64,000 bases of DNA from Beggiatoa alba B18LD (GCF_000245015.1 NZ_JH600070.1:513594-577593); one strand, 5' to 3'; shown: positions 18,770 through 29,165, counted from the first letter of the stretch. Notes: generated by a model not told the origin, from the sequence alone. A program made the numbers and translations.

Positions 18770-18815
18770 AGTTAACCTCATACATAATCAACGTGATAAT
18801 GCAAATAGTAGCGGT

Positions 18816-18853
18816 AAAAAAAGGCGTATAACCCTATCGTTAATACGCCTTTG
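18816..18853 (-). terminator. Rho-independent terminator of lptD
   Basis: Read on the minus strand: aaaggcgtatt, a short loop, then atacgcctttttt. The stem is about 10 bp followed by a T-run, 22 bp after the lptD stop codon. Confidence 0.85.
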
Positions 18854-18874
18854 AATCTCTATTTTGATAATGGA

Positions 18875-21103
18875 TTAAAATCTATCGTCATAACCCACGA
18901 TATTATCTTCTAAAAATGCATCAGCTTTCTTCCCAAAACCACCTAAGCCTTTTAATTCTACTTCTAAGAAGAAACCATGCAGATAATCACCTTCAATCGT
19001 ATTCAAATAGCGACGTGCAACGCCTCGTATTGCCCAACAGCAACTTTCATACTCAAGTCCTAAAAAGACCTCTAAATCTTTACGCGCATCTAGCGAATAA
19101 TTCCAACGTCCTAAGCTGCGCCATTGAGACGACAAAGGAAACCGCCAAGAAATATCCGTTTGTTCTAAACGGTTTTCACGTAAACGATAGGAGAAATTAT
19201 ATAAACTGTCAGTATTCGGACGATAACGTAATCGCCAAATACTCAATTCCGTGTTATTACTGTTTGGATTCCAAAGCATTGTTGCAGAACCACTTAAACG
19301 CGCATTAAATTGCGAAGAGAGTTCCGCCACAATATCCGACGTGCTATCGGTATTCCATAATTCACTGGGCAATACAACCTCACGGTCAGCAAAATAATAG
19401 ATTTGTCCCACACTGACCCGTAAATTTTCTAACCCTGTTGCTTGGTCGACAAACCGTGTGGTTAATGCTGCCGTTAATTGATGACCATCATCGACACGGT
19501 CAGCCCCAATAAAACGGTTATCACGGAATAATTGCCCAAATGATAAATCGTACTCAGCCGTATCAAATATCGGAATATCCTCTTGATATTCATAAGGTGT
19601 ATAACGATAAAATAAACGCGGTTCTAATGTATGTAGTAAATAACGATTAAACCAATTTACCTCGCGGTCAAAAAATAAACCTGTATCCATCATCAAGGTA
19701 TAAGTGCTACGGCTTGGATGGTCACGCAAAGCACTCACAGACTCATCAGGTAATTGGGTTAAATCATAACGGGTGTGGCGTAAAATTGCGGAAGGGACAA
19801 CAAAACCGCTTGCTGTCCGCCATGGAAAACTGAGCGTTGATTTAAAATCATAACGATTACCGACAGGGGCTTCATTATAAGAACGCTCAAAATTTACAAG
19901 CTCCATTTGCCCTTGTACATTTAACTGTTTATTCCGTTCGGGTAAATCACTGCTTAAAACAATTTGCGGTAACCGTTCATACGGACGGGTTGCAGGATTT
20001 GTATCCAAACTCTGATAACGCTGTAACCGTCCTAACACATTCCAACCATTGCCAAAAAAACGCAAATCGCCTCGTTGTTCCAAGTGCGTGGTACTCGATA
20101 TCGTCAAATTATCGCCTAACTCTCTAAAATAACGATCATCAGACACTTCATCATAAACAATATCCGTATATAAAGACGGCACAACCATGCCACTATGCCG
20201 AATTTTCAACAAACTTCTATCTTCATCTGCCGTGCGGTCATTGGGTAAATATTCCCACTCAATTTGCCCGCCACTGTTTTCTAACAAATAGCGAAATTCT
20301 GTCCCCAACAAAACACCGCGCTTACTCATCAAACGGGGCGTAATCGTCGCGTCATAATTTGGGGCGAGATTGAGATAATAGGGGATACTAAACTCAATCC
20401 CGACTTCGTCCGAACTCCCCATACTCGGCGGTAAAAAGCCAGACAAACGACGGTCATCAATAGGGAATGACAAATAAGGGCTATAAAAGACAGGAATATT
20501 TAAAATATTAATCACTACATTATTAGCAGAGCCTCGCCCTGTTTCCTGATTTAAATGCACGTTACTTGCTTTTAATCGCCAGACTTCCGAACTAGGGTCA
20601 CAAGTCGTATAAGTCGTTTGTTGCAACTTGGCATTATTCTCATTTTCTCGCTGTAACGAAGTCGCTTGCCCGCGCCCGCGACGGTTCAATAACCAATAAT
20701 GCACATCTTGCATTTCTCCCTGATGATTGGGGAGTAATTTGGCACGGCTACCACTGATAATAAATTGCTTGTCCCAAAACGTGAAACTCCCCTCAGCATC
20801 AACAACCTCTTGATTTTTTAAGTAGGTTGCCAAGTCTGTTTTTAAAACCTGCTCGCCCCGTTGCAAAATCACATTGCCACTGGCAACAATTTTTCCCTCT
20901 TGTTCATACATTTCCCCGTCATCCGCATATAAACGCACGGCATTATTTTCAGGTGGGGGCGGTAAAACGGGCGGTAGAGGCGTAATTTCCCCAATCGCCT
21001 GACACATCCCCCAATCAAGCGCGTAACTCATACTCGGCGCAATGCTTAATAAAGAGGCAAATAAAATAAATTGGTTACGTATTCGCACGATGTTTTTTAA
21101 CAT
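18875..21103 (-). CDS. lptD: LPS-assembly outer-membrane protein LptD
   Basis: 742 residues. Forms the outer-membrane beta-barrel that inserts lipopolysaccharide, with LptE as plug. Signal peptide ends at SYA (about 28). An OstA/LptA-like beta-jellyroll (about 50-200) precedes a barrel of many amphipathic strands. The disulfide cysteines expected for LptD are present: Cys34 near the N terminus, one in TTCDPSS (about 171) and the adjacent pair in ESCCW near the C terminus. surA and pdxA, frequent neighbours downstream, are not here; an M48 protease gene follows the terminator instead. Confidence 0.95.
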   Translation of the reverse strand: MLKNIVRIRNQFILFASLLSIAPSMSYALDWGMCQAIGEITPLPPVLPPPPENNAVRLYADDGEMYEQEGKIVASGNVILQRGEQVLKTDLATYLKNQEVVDAEGSFTFWDKQFIISGSRAKLLPNHQGEMQDVHYWLLNRRGRGQATSLQRENENNAKLQQTTYTTCDPSSEVWRLKASNVHLNQETGRGSANNVVINILNIPVFYSPYLSFPIDDRRLSGFLPPSMGSSDEVGIEFSIPYYLNLAPNYDATITPRLMSKRGVLLGTEFRYLLENSGGQIEWEYLPNDRTADEDRSLLKIRHSGMVVPSLYTDIVYDEVSDDRYFRELGDNLTISSTTHLEQRGDLRFFGNGWNVLGRLQRYQSLDTNPATRPYERLPQIVLSSDLPERNKQLNVQGQMELVNFERSYNEAPVGNRYDFKSTLSFPWRTASGFVVPSAILRHTRYDLTQLPDESVSALRDHPSRSTYTLMMDTGLFFDREVNWFNRYLLHTLEPRLFYRYTPYEYQEDIPIFDTAEYDLSFGQLFRDNRFIGADRVDDGHQLTAALTTRFVDQATGLENLRVSVGQIYYFADREVVLPSELWNTDSTSDIVAELSSQFNARLSGSATMLWNPNSNNTELSIWRLRYRPNTDSLYNFSYRLRENRLEQTDISWRFPLSSQWRSLGRWNYSLDARKDLEVFLGLEYESCCWAIRGVARRYLNTIEGDYLHGFFLEVELKGLGGFGKKADAFLEDNIVGYDDRF

Positions 21104-21434
21104 GAATCAATCAAGCAAGTGAGGGCAAGGGCAGTTGTTAGTCTATCCCCATTAAAAATTTTTTGAGAATAAAGCATCAAAGAGAAAATTCAAGATTTAT
21201 TTCCATTATTCATCTCAAAAATACCGACCATAAAGCCTTATTAATTGAGTTACTTAATATTTAAAAATCAAAAGATTTCTTAAGCGTCACAAACTAATCA
21301 CTTGTGAGGCTTAAGTATATTCGCTTTTTTTTCGTTACAATCATGTTAAATAACCTATCAAAAAGAAAAAACCATTGGAAATAACAACCGATTATTTACT
21401 GAAATAGTGATAATCATGATTGCAAGGAATGATC
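21104..21434. other. 331-bp divergent promoter region lptD / SpoIIE phosphatase
   Basis: There is no gene and none of the large repeats. Two genes diverge from it, so it must contain both promoters. It is A+T-rich with direct short motifs (aaaaatcaaaagatttcttaa); I could not assign -35/-10 boxes with confidence. Confidence 0.6.
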
Positions 21435-23444
21435 ATGTCATTACTAATACATGTTAGACAATCAGGCTACTTTGCCCTCATCATAACAATGATGCTCAGT
21501 GTTGCCGTTGCTGTGCTTATCACCATTGGCATGGGCATTTTTTACATGGTACGAGTGGAAAATTTACACAGTGATTTTATTCGCCAACAGCAAACAAAAG
21601 CGAATGAATTAGCAACAAATTTCTCTGCCTATACCGTTAGTTTGCGCCAACTCGCCTACACCGCCGCGTTAGTTGCACACTACGCAACAGGCGATTCAGA
21701 TAAAGCCACCAGTCTTCTTTCTATTCTCGTAGAATCTGCCCCACAACCTGTCTTTGGTGTTGGTTTTTTCTACGAACCCCATCAATTTAATGCAAATCAA
21801 CGCTTATATGGACCTTATGCGGACCGCAACACGCCAGATGCTCACACCCGAATTACCTACGAATGGGCAACAGAACATTATGATTATTCTAAAGAACGTT
21901 GGTATTTAGATGTTATCGAATCACCCGATAACGTACATGTTTCTGAACCTTATCTGGATAATAGCAACGTGACATCAGAAGTATTTGTGACCTTTGGGAA
22001 AAAAATTTTAAATCAACAGGGTAAACCCATTGGCATCGTCACCGTTGACACAACCATTGCTATTCTACAAGCCACGATTGAAAAGATTAATGCAGAATAT
22101 GGCAATAAAGGTATTGTTTATGTCACCACAGCAGCAGGTAAACCGATATTACACCCATTAATCAAAGAGCTACAACAATATGTTTCTAAAGAGACAAGCA
22201 CAGATTTTACAAAAATATCGCCTGAAACTTTAAACGCTTTCCACCAATTTTTAGGCTTTCACAGTCATAGACATTTAAGTTTTACAGAGATTGAACCCGC
22301 AGCAGCGACATTGCCTCAATTAGGATGGGTGTTGCACATTTTAAATCATGAAAACGAACAGTTAGAAAAAGAGCAAAAAATCTCCAATATAGTCTTGAGC
22401 GTTATCATAACGACTTGGCTTATCGTTGGTTTATTACTCCTTGTTTTTAGTAGTGTCTTAAAACAAAGCCGTTTTGAACTTCAGAAAAAGAAGGCGTTAG
22501 AACGTGAAATTGCTCAACGTGAACATAATCAGCAGTTATTAAAAGCACTGAATGAGGGCTTAGAAAAACGGGTTGCAGAGCGTACTCAGGAATTACATCA
22601 GGCATATGAAGAAATCCGTTCCTTAAATTCACGCTTAAAAGCAGAAAATATGCGTATGGGAACAGAATTAGAAATTTCGCGCCATTTACAACATCTTGTC
22701 TTACCTAAACCTGATGAATTAAAAGAAATTACTGATTTAGATATTGCAGGTTATATGGAGCCTGCAACAGAAGTCGGGGGTGATTATTATGATGTGTTAC
22801 AACACAATGGACATATTAAAATCGGTATTGGTGATGTAACAGGACATGGGTTAGAAAGTGGTGTGTTGATGATGATGGTACAAACCGCTGTTAGAACGCT
22901 ATTACTGAATAATGTGACTAATCCACAGCAATTTTTAGATATTTTAAATCGGACGATTTATAAGAATATTAAGCGGATGGATAGTGATAAAAACCTGACC
23001 TTGTCATTATTAGATTATCAAAATGGTCAAGTAAAATTGAGCGGTCAGCATGAAGAGGTGTTAGTTGTCCGTGCAAATGGTGCTATTGAACGGATAGATA
23101 CCTTAGAACTGGGATTTATGGTCGGGATTGAGGAAAATATCGCGCCTTTTATTAATCAGAGAAAAATCATTTTAAATACAGGCGATGGGATTGTGTTATA
23201 TACCGATGGTATTACAGAGGCTTTTAACCTTGAACATCAGCCTTACACGGTTGAGCGTTTATGTCATGTTGTACAAATGGCGTGGCAGGAAAGTGCGGAA
23301 GTGATTAAAGAAAAAGTGATTCAGGATTTAAAACAGCATATTGGTGTGCAGAAAATTTCGGATGACATCACCTTATTGATTATTAAACAATACCCGCTAA
23401 AAACATTGCAGAATGTTAAAAATGAAGCGGTTGCAACTTTATGA
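21435..23444 (+). CDS. dCache-domain SpoIIE/PP2C serine phosphatase (RsbU-like)
   Basis: 669 residues from the ATG at 21435, preceded by aagga at a good distance; in-frame starts at 21420 (TTG) and 21429 would overlap that site. Membrane segment (about 12-36), a large periplasmic double-Cache sensor (about 45-310), a second membrane segment (about 318-340), a coiled coil (about 355-420) and a C-terminal SpoIIE phosphatase domain with GGDYYDVL and GDVTGHGLESG metal-binding motifs. It probably senses a small extracellular ligand and dephosphorylates an anti-sigma-factor antagonist. No such partner lies nearby. Confidence 0.92.
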   Translation: MSLLIHVRQSGYFALIITMMLSVAVAVLITIGMGIFYMVRVENLHSDFIRQQQTKANELATNFSAYTVSLRQLAYTAALVAHYATGDSDKATSLLSILVESAPQPVFGVGFFYEPHQFNANQRLYGPYADRNTPDAHTRITYEWATEHYDYSKERWYLDVIESPDNVHVSEPYLDNSNVTSEVFVTFGKKILNQQGKPIGIVTVDTTIAILQATIEKINAEYGNKGIVYVTTAAGKPILHPLIKELQQYVSKETSTDFTKISPETLNAFHQFLGFHSHRHLSFTEIEPAAATLPQLGWVLHILNHENEQLEKEQKISNIVLSVIITTWLIVGLLLLVFSSVLKQSRFELQKKKALEREIAQREHNQQLLKALNEGLEKRVAERTQELHQAYEEIRSLNSRLKAENMRMGTELEISRHLQHLVLPKPDELKEITDLDIAGYMEPATEVGGDYYDVLQHNGHIKIGIGDVTGHGLESGVLMMMVQTAVRTLLLNNVTNPQQFLDILNRTIYKNIKRMDSDKNLTLSLLDYQNGQVKLSGQHEEVLVVRANGAIERIDTLELGFMVGIEENIAPFINQRKIILNTGDGIVLYTDGITEAFNLEHQPYTVERLCHVVQMAWQESAEVIKEKVIQDLKQHIGVQKISDDITLLIIKQYPLKTLQNVKNEAVATL

Positions 23445-23526
23445 TGGAAGAAAATTAACAGGATGATATAGTGCGTTTAACGCGAGTACGGCGAGATTCT
23501 TTTAAAAAGACAAGAGCTTGAATATT

Positions 23527-23631
23527 GTAGGGTGGAATAGCGAAGCGTATTCCACCTTGAAATTCTGCAACAACTGAGCAAAAACAGATTATAAATCGTA
23601 TGGTGGAATACGCTTCGCTATTCCACCCTAC
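23527..23631. repeat. GTAGGGTGGAATA-type inverted repeat
   Basis: The arm at 23527-23556 (gtagggtggaatagcg...) and the arm at 23602-23631 (...cgctattccaccctac) are exact reverse complements over 30 bp around a 45-bp spacer. This arm sequence belongs to a palindromic repeat I recall as widespread in proteobacteria and cyanobacteria. It separates two copies of the 'ggcgag' terminus, which suggests nesting inside an older element. Confidence 0.85.
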
Positions 23632-23642
23632 ATTTTTTAGTT

Positions 23643-23885
23643 ACCTGAGTTCGGCGAGTTTCTTTTAAAAAGACAACAGTTTGTCTGAATCAGGATTTTC
23701 AGGATTAAAAAGACAAGAAAATTAAAAGAATAAAAATTATGTTTTTAATTGTTTTTAATTGTTTTTAATTCTGCTAATTCTGAAAATTCTGTGAATTCTG
23801 ATTCAGACAAAAAAAGACCTGCTAAGTTTTGAAAACCTAGCAGGTCTCTGTTTTGTTTTATAAAACTCGCTGAACTCAAGTTACG
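23643..23885 (+). repeat. MITE-like element B, copy 2
   Basis: Starts acctgagttcggcgagttt and ends in the inverted form ctcgctgaactcaagtta. Inside are ttgtctgaatcagga, 9-bp ggatt units, agacaagaaaattaaaag, three gtttttaatt units (two in copy 1), attcagacaa, and the hairpin gttttgaaaac flanked by gacctgctaa / ctagcaggtc. Confidence 0.85.
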
Positions 23886-23937
23886 TTTACTATAAAAGAG
23901 CGCGTCGTAGATTTATTTATCTACACGTGCTTTATCA

Positions 23938-25914
23938 TTAATTCGGCAATGGATTGATTAATAAAATAGTTTCCAGCCGTTTAATGACTTCCCCGTTATC
24001 TAATGGTTTACGTAAGAAATCATCAACGCCCATATTCACTAATTTGTTTAAAATCGTCTCATCCATCAGATTACTCATCATCACAAGGCTAATTTCCTTA
24101 GTCGCAGGGTTTTGTTTAAACTGCGTTAATGCACTGATATCGCCTTGTAAATCAGGGTCAGTTAAATCACAAAAAATAAGATGTGGCTGGTGTTTTTCAG
24201 CAAGGTTAAAGCCTGTTTCTTTATCATCACTTTCTAAAACATGAATCGCATAGTGTTGTAACAATTGTTTTAACGCCGTTCGCTCGCTGATGGTTGGATC
24301 GATAATTAATACTTCTGGCGTAACTGGCGGTAAATTAATAAAGAAAGTTGTCCCTTTGCCAAGTTCGGACTCAACCGTCAAACTGCCATTATGTGCAAAC
24401 ATAATATCTTGACTGAAAGGCAAGCCGAATCCTGTGCCTTTTTCGCCTGCTGTCCCTGTTGTTGACGTTTTTTCTTCAATTTTAAAGAGTTTAGGCAAAT
24501 TTTCTGCGGGAATACCAACCCCTGTATCTTTGACTGCAATGCTTGTCGGACGGTCAGCAGGAATATAAAAATTGATTACATCGCCTTTTTTACAAAATTT
24601 AATCGCATTCGACGCTAAGTTTTGAATCACCTCGCCTAATAGAGCGATGTCCGCAAATAAACGCACACCTTGCGGGACGTTATTCACTAACTCCACCCCT
24701 TTTTGTTTTGCAAGGTAACGTAAGTTATTAATGGTTTTTTCAACCTTTTGTTGTGCATCAACAAACTTGGGTTTAGGCGTTAACTTACCCGTTTTTAAAC
24801 GACTGATATTTAAAACGTCTTCTATGAGATGAATAGCAGATTTACCGATTTCTAATAACCGACGTACAATATCTTGATGATCTTCATTTAAAGGGGCTTC
24901 GTCGTCGGTGTAGAGATATTCTAATGCAGAGATAATACCCGCTAAGGGGGAGCGTAAATCATGCGCAACCAATGAAACAAATTTATCTTTTAACTCATTG
25001 GCTTGTTCTGCTTGTTCTTTGGCTTTGCGCAGTTGTGCATTAGCGGCAGTTAATTCGACGGTACGCTTTTCGACTAATTCTTCTAAATGGTTACGATATT
25101 GCGCTAATTCATTTTCTACCGATTTACGTTCAGTAATATCTTGCGTTGTGCCATTCATCAATACGGCTTTACCTTGTTCATTCATCATGATTTCGCCTTG
25201 TTCATGAACAATCCGCACTTTGCCATCGGGCATTAAGATACGGTGGTCAAAACTAAGGGGATTTCCTGTCTTAACAGCCATTTCCACATGTTCAGAAAAG
25301 GGGGTTTGATCATCAGGATGAACGCAGGCTAAGAATGATTCTAAGGTTGGTTTGTGGGAAACCCCTTTTTCTGCAAGGTGATGACAGCCCAGAATACGAT
25401 AGATTTCATCAGACCAGAACATACTGTTGTTGGTCATATCCCATTCCCAGTTTCCTAAATGGGCAATTGCTTGTGCATGTGCCAAACTGGCTTGGCTTTT
25501 ACCAACATTTGCCATGGCTTGACTCGCACGGAGTACATAGCGCACTCGATGACCTAGCAAGGGATAAGTAATGGGTTTTGTGATGAAGTCGGTTGCACCT
25601 GCTTCATAGGCTTGATTGATGGATTCCATATCATCCAAGCCTGTCACCATCAGGATGGGAATGTGTTCGCCACCTTGTAATTTACGAATTTCGGCGCAGG
25701 TTTTATAACCATCCATACCAGGCATCATGACATCTAACAGAATAATATCTGGTTTTTTTTCTTTAAAAATTTGGAGCGCAGGCAAACCATCGCCAGCTTC
25801 CTCTACCTGAAAACCCGCTTTTTTTAGCGTATGTCGCATTAATAAACGCATCGTTGCGTCATCGTCAACAATTAACACCAGTGGGGCGTTCTCTTCAGAA
25901 GCAATGATTGTCAT
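23938..25914 (-). CDS. Hybrid histidine kinase: REC-PAS-HisKA-HATPase-REC
   Basis: 658 residues from the ATG at 25914; an upstream TTG at 25959 is open but less likely. N-terminal receiver with phospho-acceptor Asp61 (LLDVMMPG), a PAS_3 domain (about 145-260), a coiled coil, HisKA with His318 in VAHDLRSP, HATPase with DTGVGIP and GTGFGLPFS, and a C-terminal receiver with Asp in FCDLTDPD. No membrane segment, so it is cytoplasmic. The leading receiver suggests control by an upstream kinase. The partner is not adjacent. Confidence 0.93.
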   Translation of the reverse strand: MTIIASEENAPLVLIVDDDATMRLLMRHTLKKAGFQVEEAGDGLPALQIFKEKKPDIILLDVMMPGMDGYKTCAEIRKLQGGEHIPILMVTGLDDMESINQAYEAGATDFITKPITYPLLGHRVRYVLRASQAMANVGKSQASLAHAQAIAHLGNWEWDMTNNSMFWSDEIYRILGCHHLAEKGVSHKPTLESFLACVHPDDQTPFSEHVEMAVKTGNPLSFDHRILMPDGKVRIVHEQGEIMMNEQGKAVLMNGTTQDITERKSVENELAQYRNHLEELVEKRTVELTAANAQLRKAKEQAEQANELKDKFVSLVAHDLRSPLAGIISALEYLYTDDEAPLNEDHQDIVRRLLEIGKSAIHLIEDVLNISRLKTGKLTPKPKFVDAQQKVEKTINNLRYLAKQKGVELVNNVPQGVRLFADIALLGEVIQNLASNAIKFCKKGDVINFYIPADRPTSIAVKDTGVGIPAENLPKLFKIEEKTSTTGTAGEKGTGFGLPFSQDIMFAHNGSLTVESELGKGTTFFINLPPVTPEVLIIDPTISERTALKQLLQHYAIHVLESDDKETGFNLAEKHQPHLIFCDLTDPDLQGDISALTQFKQNPATKEISLVMMSNLMDETILNKLVNMGVDDFLRKPLDNGEVIKRLETILLINPLPN

Positions 25915-26101
25915 GAGTTGATTTCTATGAGCTGTCAAGAAAGTATCATTATATAACAATTGAGCATGAGATAATGTGATACAAATTTGGTGAGTTTATT
26001 GGATAATGCTAATCAATTTTCTATCGTAAAATCAGTAGGGTTATTGCTTATGTCGCTACATACAAACGATACCCACGATTGCATCATAACTAATTAAGGC
26101 A

Positions 26102-26722
26102 TTACAAATTAATTAATAGCGGTGGATTACGGGGGGCATAGCGTAAATTACAACTGGATGCATTGACATATACCGTTGTATTTTCACGAAAATAACCATA
26201 ATTTTCATGGATATGACCAAAAACATGTAACCGTAATGTCAATGCTCGTACCACAGTGCGCAAAGCCTCACAGCCAACATGTTCGCCCGTACTGACCGTA
26301 TCACCAATGCCATAGGGTGGGGTATGCGTTAATAAAATATCGGTATCCTTTGGAATTAACTGCCATTTTTCGGCTAATTCTTGTCCACGACTGAGATTAA
26401 ACGCCATATTGAGAAAACGCGGTTGCCACGCAGAACCATAGATTTTTAAACCATCAATTTCTATTCCTTCATCGTGCAAATAAATACTGTTTTTAATCAA
26501 TGCACGGGCTTCTTTAGGACGTTGATACAACGCCCAGTCATGATTCCCTGCGGTAAATATTTTATAGCGATAGGGCAATGTCCCTAAAAAATTATCAAAT
26601 TCACGAATTTCTGCAAAAGTTCCATGTTCGGTAATATCCCCAGCATGTAGCAAAATATCGCCTTCTGGATAGTCAATATCCTGATGAAAGCCGTGGGTAT
26701 CGCTGACAAGTACTATTTTCAT
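26102..26722 (-). CDS. Calcineurin-like metallophosphoesterase
   Basis: 206 residues. Dinuclear-metal phosphoesterase core with SDTHG (Asp8, His10), GDITEHG (Asp about 29), GNHDW (about 59-63), a THTPP His and GHIHE. It resembles the MPPED/UPF0046 group. Substrate unknown. No signal peptide. Ribosome binding site aagggtt upstream. It stands alone between the hybrid kinase and the divergent GDSL gene. Confidence 0.88.
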   Translation of the reverse strand: MKIVLVSDTHGFHQDIDYPEGDILLHAGDITEHGTFAEIREFDNFLGTLPYRYKIFTAGNHDWALYQRPKEARALIKNSIYLHDEGIEIDGLKIYGSAWQPRFLNMAFNLSRGQELAEKWQLIPKDTDILLTHTPPYGIGDTVSTGEHVGCEALRTVVRALTLRLHVFGHIHENYGYFRENTTVYVNASSCNLRYAPRNPPLLINL

Positions 26723-26954
26723 CGTTATAACCCTTGGTGGTGTGAAACAGCACGGTGTTTTTAAAATACGGTGTGTTGAGCTGTTTGGTAGAGAAATATA
26801 TTATTGCTATCTATTTGATATTTATCTTATATATAAGATTTTTTGATAACTGGCGAGTAGGTAGCATTCTATGCTTAAAATATAAAGGTCATTCTGTTTA
26901 AAAATGACCCTTCATGCCTTTTCGCACTTTAGATAATATCTACAGGAAAAATCT

Positions 26955-28097
26955 ATGCGTAACTTTCTCATCAATGTGTTACTTCTCACTATTTTACAAC
27001 CCGCTATCAGCGTCGCAAATCCTTATCAAGCGATTTATGTTTTTGGCGACAGTTTGTCAGATACAGGGCGAATTTATCAATTAAGTGGCGGAAGCTTGCC
27101 CGCTTCTCCCCCTTACTATCAAGGACGTTTTTCCAATGGTTCTATCTGGGTAGAATACTTAGCGGAACAATTACAATTGACGTATGACGCTAATACTAAT
27201 TTTGCATGGGGTGGCGCAGAAACAGGTACAAGTTTTTTACCGCAAGGCTTAAAAACACAAGTCAATAATTATCTACGTAGCAATCCTCAAGCCGACCCAA
27301 CAGGTTTATATCTTGTCGGTGCTGGTAGCAATGATTTTTTTGTCTTCGGCAATGATGCAACTGAAGCAAACATTCAGACAACTGTTGATAATGTGATATC
27401 CGTTGTGACGCAATTACACGAAGCGGGGGCGCAATTCATCGCCGTTCTTAATGTCCCTGATTTAGGCTTAACACCTTCAGGACAAACACAAAATACAGAC
27501 GGCACGTTAACCAATATTATCGCGCAATATAATGCGAGCTTGTACGCACGGCTCAATCAGCTAAATTATTCTGTCGCCTATATTGATGCCTTTTCTACGT
27601 TACGCAATTTAGTCACAACCCCCGCACTTTTAAATTTAGAAAACGTTACCGAACCTTGTTTACAAACAACACCAACGCAACAAATTTGTGATAACCCAAA
27701 CAGCTATTTATTTTGGGATGACAAACACCCAACAACAGTGGTTCATCAAAACATCGCCACACAAACTTATCAACTGATTCAACAAGCAGAATACTTACCA
27801 GAAACAGGCAATTTACAACTACCTGTTGTTACTGTGACTGATGCACAAGGCAACACCAGCACTTTTCAAGCAGTATTACAACAACAAACCAGCCCTGAAT
27901 GGCATTTTGCCGTCACACAGCTAACAACAACAGCGGTGCAAACAGGATTAGCACCAGCCAGTATTTATCATGCAGAAACAGGTGATTTAGAAATTCCTCG
28001 TGTTTATGTAGGTACACAAGCCTGCCAAGTGACATTAAGCCTCACAGCAGATACTACGCAACTACTTTTTTACTTAAAAACAGTAAGTTGTGATTAA
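26955..28097 (+). CDS. Secreted GDSL-type lipase/esterase
   Basis: 380 residues. Signal peptide 1-21 (ISVA). SGNH hydrolase block I FGDSLSDTG with nucleophile Ser33, block III GAGSNDF, and block V DDKHPT carrying the catalytic Asp and His. Residues after about 285 form an extra C-terminal beta-rich domain ending with two Cys (ACQ ... VSCD) that could form a disulfide; I do not recognise it. It is not an autotransporter, as no barrel is present. Probably hydrolyses esters outside the cytoplasm. Confidence 0.9.
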   Translation: MRNFLINVLLLTILQPAISVANPYQAIYVFGDSLSDTGRIYQLSGGSLPASPPYYQGRFSNGSIWVEYLAEQLQLTYDANTNFAWGGAETGTSFLPQGLKTQVNNYLRSNPQADPTGLYLVGAGSNDFFVFGNDATEANIQTTVDNVISVVTQLHEAGAQFIAVLNVPDLGLTPSGQTQNTDGTLTNIIAQYNASLYARLNQLNYSVAYIDAFSTLRNLVTTPALLNLENVTEPCLQTTPTQQICDNPNSYLFWDDKHPTTVVHQNIATQTYQLIQQAEYLPETGNLQLPVVTVTDAQGNTSTFQAVLQQQTSPEWHFAVTQLTTTAVQTGLAPASIYHAETGDLEIPRVYVGTQACQVTLSLTADTTQLLFYLKTVSCD

Positions 28098-28124
28098 ATA
28101 AAAACTATCACCAAAGGAGAAAAC

Positions 28125-29129
28125 ATGCCAATTCCTACCACCTTCCAAGCCCTGCGGGTTTTTAACGAACACAACACCACCTGCCCACGCATGACAACCT
28201 TAACACTTGCCGACTTAAGTGCTGGGGAAGTTGTCATTAAAACCGCCTATTCCGACATCAACTATAAAGATGCCTTAGCCGTGACGGGTAAAGGTAAAAT
28301 TCTCAAATCCTTTCCCCTCAATGCAGGCATTGATGTTGCGGGCGTGGTTGTACAAAGCGATGTCGCCCATATTCAAATTGGCGACAAAGTGCTTGTAACA
28401 GGATGCGGTTTAGGCGAACAAAGAGATGGCGGTTATGCAGAATATGTGCGCGTTCCTGCATCACTGGTTGTCCCCCTACCTAGCGGTTTAACGCTACAAA
28501 CCGCAATGGCAATCGGAACAGCAGGTTTTACCGCTGCATTGGCGGTTCAACGGTTAGAAGAAAATGGACAAACACCCGAAAAAGGCCCGATTCTAGTAAC
28601 GGGCGCAACAGGCGGTGTCGGTAGTCTCGCTATCAATCTACTAGCAGGCTTAGGCTACCACGTTACCGCATTAACCAGTAAAGCAGAACAAACGGATTAC
28701 CTACGCCAAATCGGTGCAAGCGATGTTTTACTGAGCCAAACAATAGATTATGGAAGTCGTCCCTTAGAAAAAGCCCAATGGGCTGGTGCAATTGACAATC
28801 TAGGCGGAAAAACCTTGACATGGTTAACCCGTACAATAAAACCTCGTGGCAACATTGCCTTAATCGGTCTTGCCAGTAGTCACGAACTGAACACAACAGT
28901 TATGCCCTTTATTTTACGAGGGATTAATTTACTAGGCATCAATTGTGATGAAATTCTCCCAGCAACCCGTTTACACTTATGGCAACGACTCGCAACGGAT
29001 TTATATCCATCTAATTTAAAAGCTATTATTAACCAAGAAGTTACTTTTTCTGATTTATTGACCGTGTTTAATCGCTACATTGATGGCAAAATAACAGGCA
29101 GAACCATCATAAAAATTGCAGATGTTTAA
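28125..29129 (+). CDS. acuI: YhdH/AcuI-family NADPH quinone oxidoreductase-like protein
   Basis: 334 residues. MDR-superfamily zinc-free reductase; AcuI reduces acryloyl-CoA to propionyl-CoA in DMSP and propanoate metabolism. Family signs: SDINYKDALAVTGKG near the N terminus, PLNAGIDVAGVV, and the nucleotide-binding GATGGVGSLA (about 165-174). A strong ribosome binding site (aaaggag) lies upstream, 27 bp after the GDSL gene. Reaction assigned from family only. Confidence 0.9.
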   Translation: MPIPTTFQALRVFNEHNTTCPRMTTLTLADLSAGEVVIKTAYSDINYKDALAVTGKGKILKSFPLNAGIDVAGVVVQSDVAHIQIGDKVLVTGCGLGEQRDGGYAEYVRVPASLVVPLPSGLTLQTAMAIGTAGFTAALAVQRLEENGQTPEKGPILVTGATGGVGSLAINLLAGLGYHVTALTSKAEQTDYLRQIGASDVLLSQTIDYGSRPLEKAQWAGAIDNLGGKTLTWLTRTIKPRGNIALIGLASSHELNTTVMPFILRGINLLGINCDEILPATRLHLWQRLATDLYPSNLKAIINQEVTFSDLLTVFNRYIDGKITGRTIIKIADV

Positions 29130-29165
29130 AAGACTATTACCTAGTCAACTACCCATTTGAATACA

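Larger units (their letters stand above)
23445..23937. other. 493-bp intergenic gap with nested repeats
   Basis: No gene. It holds a lone ttaacgcgagtacggcgag terminus (about 23477-23495), a 30-bp-arm inverted repeat (23527-23631), and element B copy 2 with its flank (23643-23885). The flanking genes converge on it. Confidence 0.85.
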
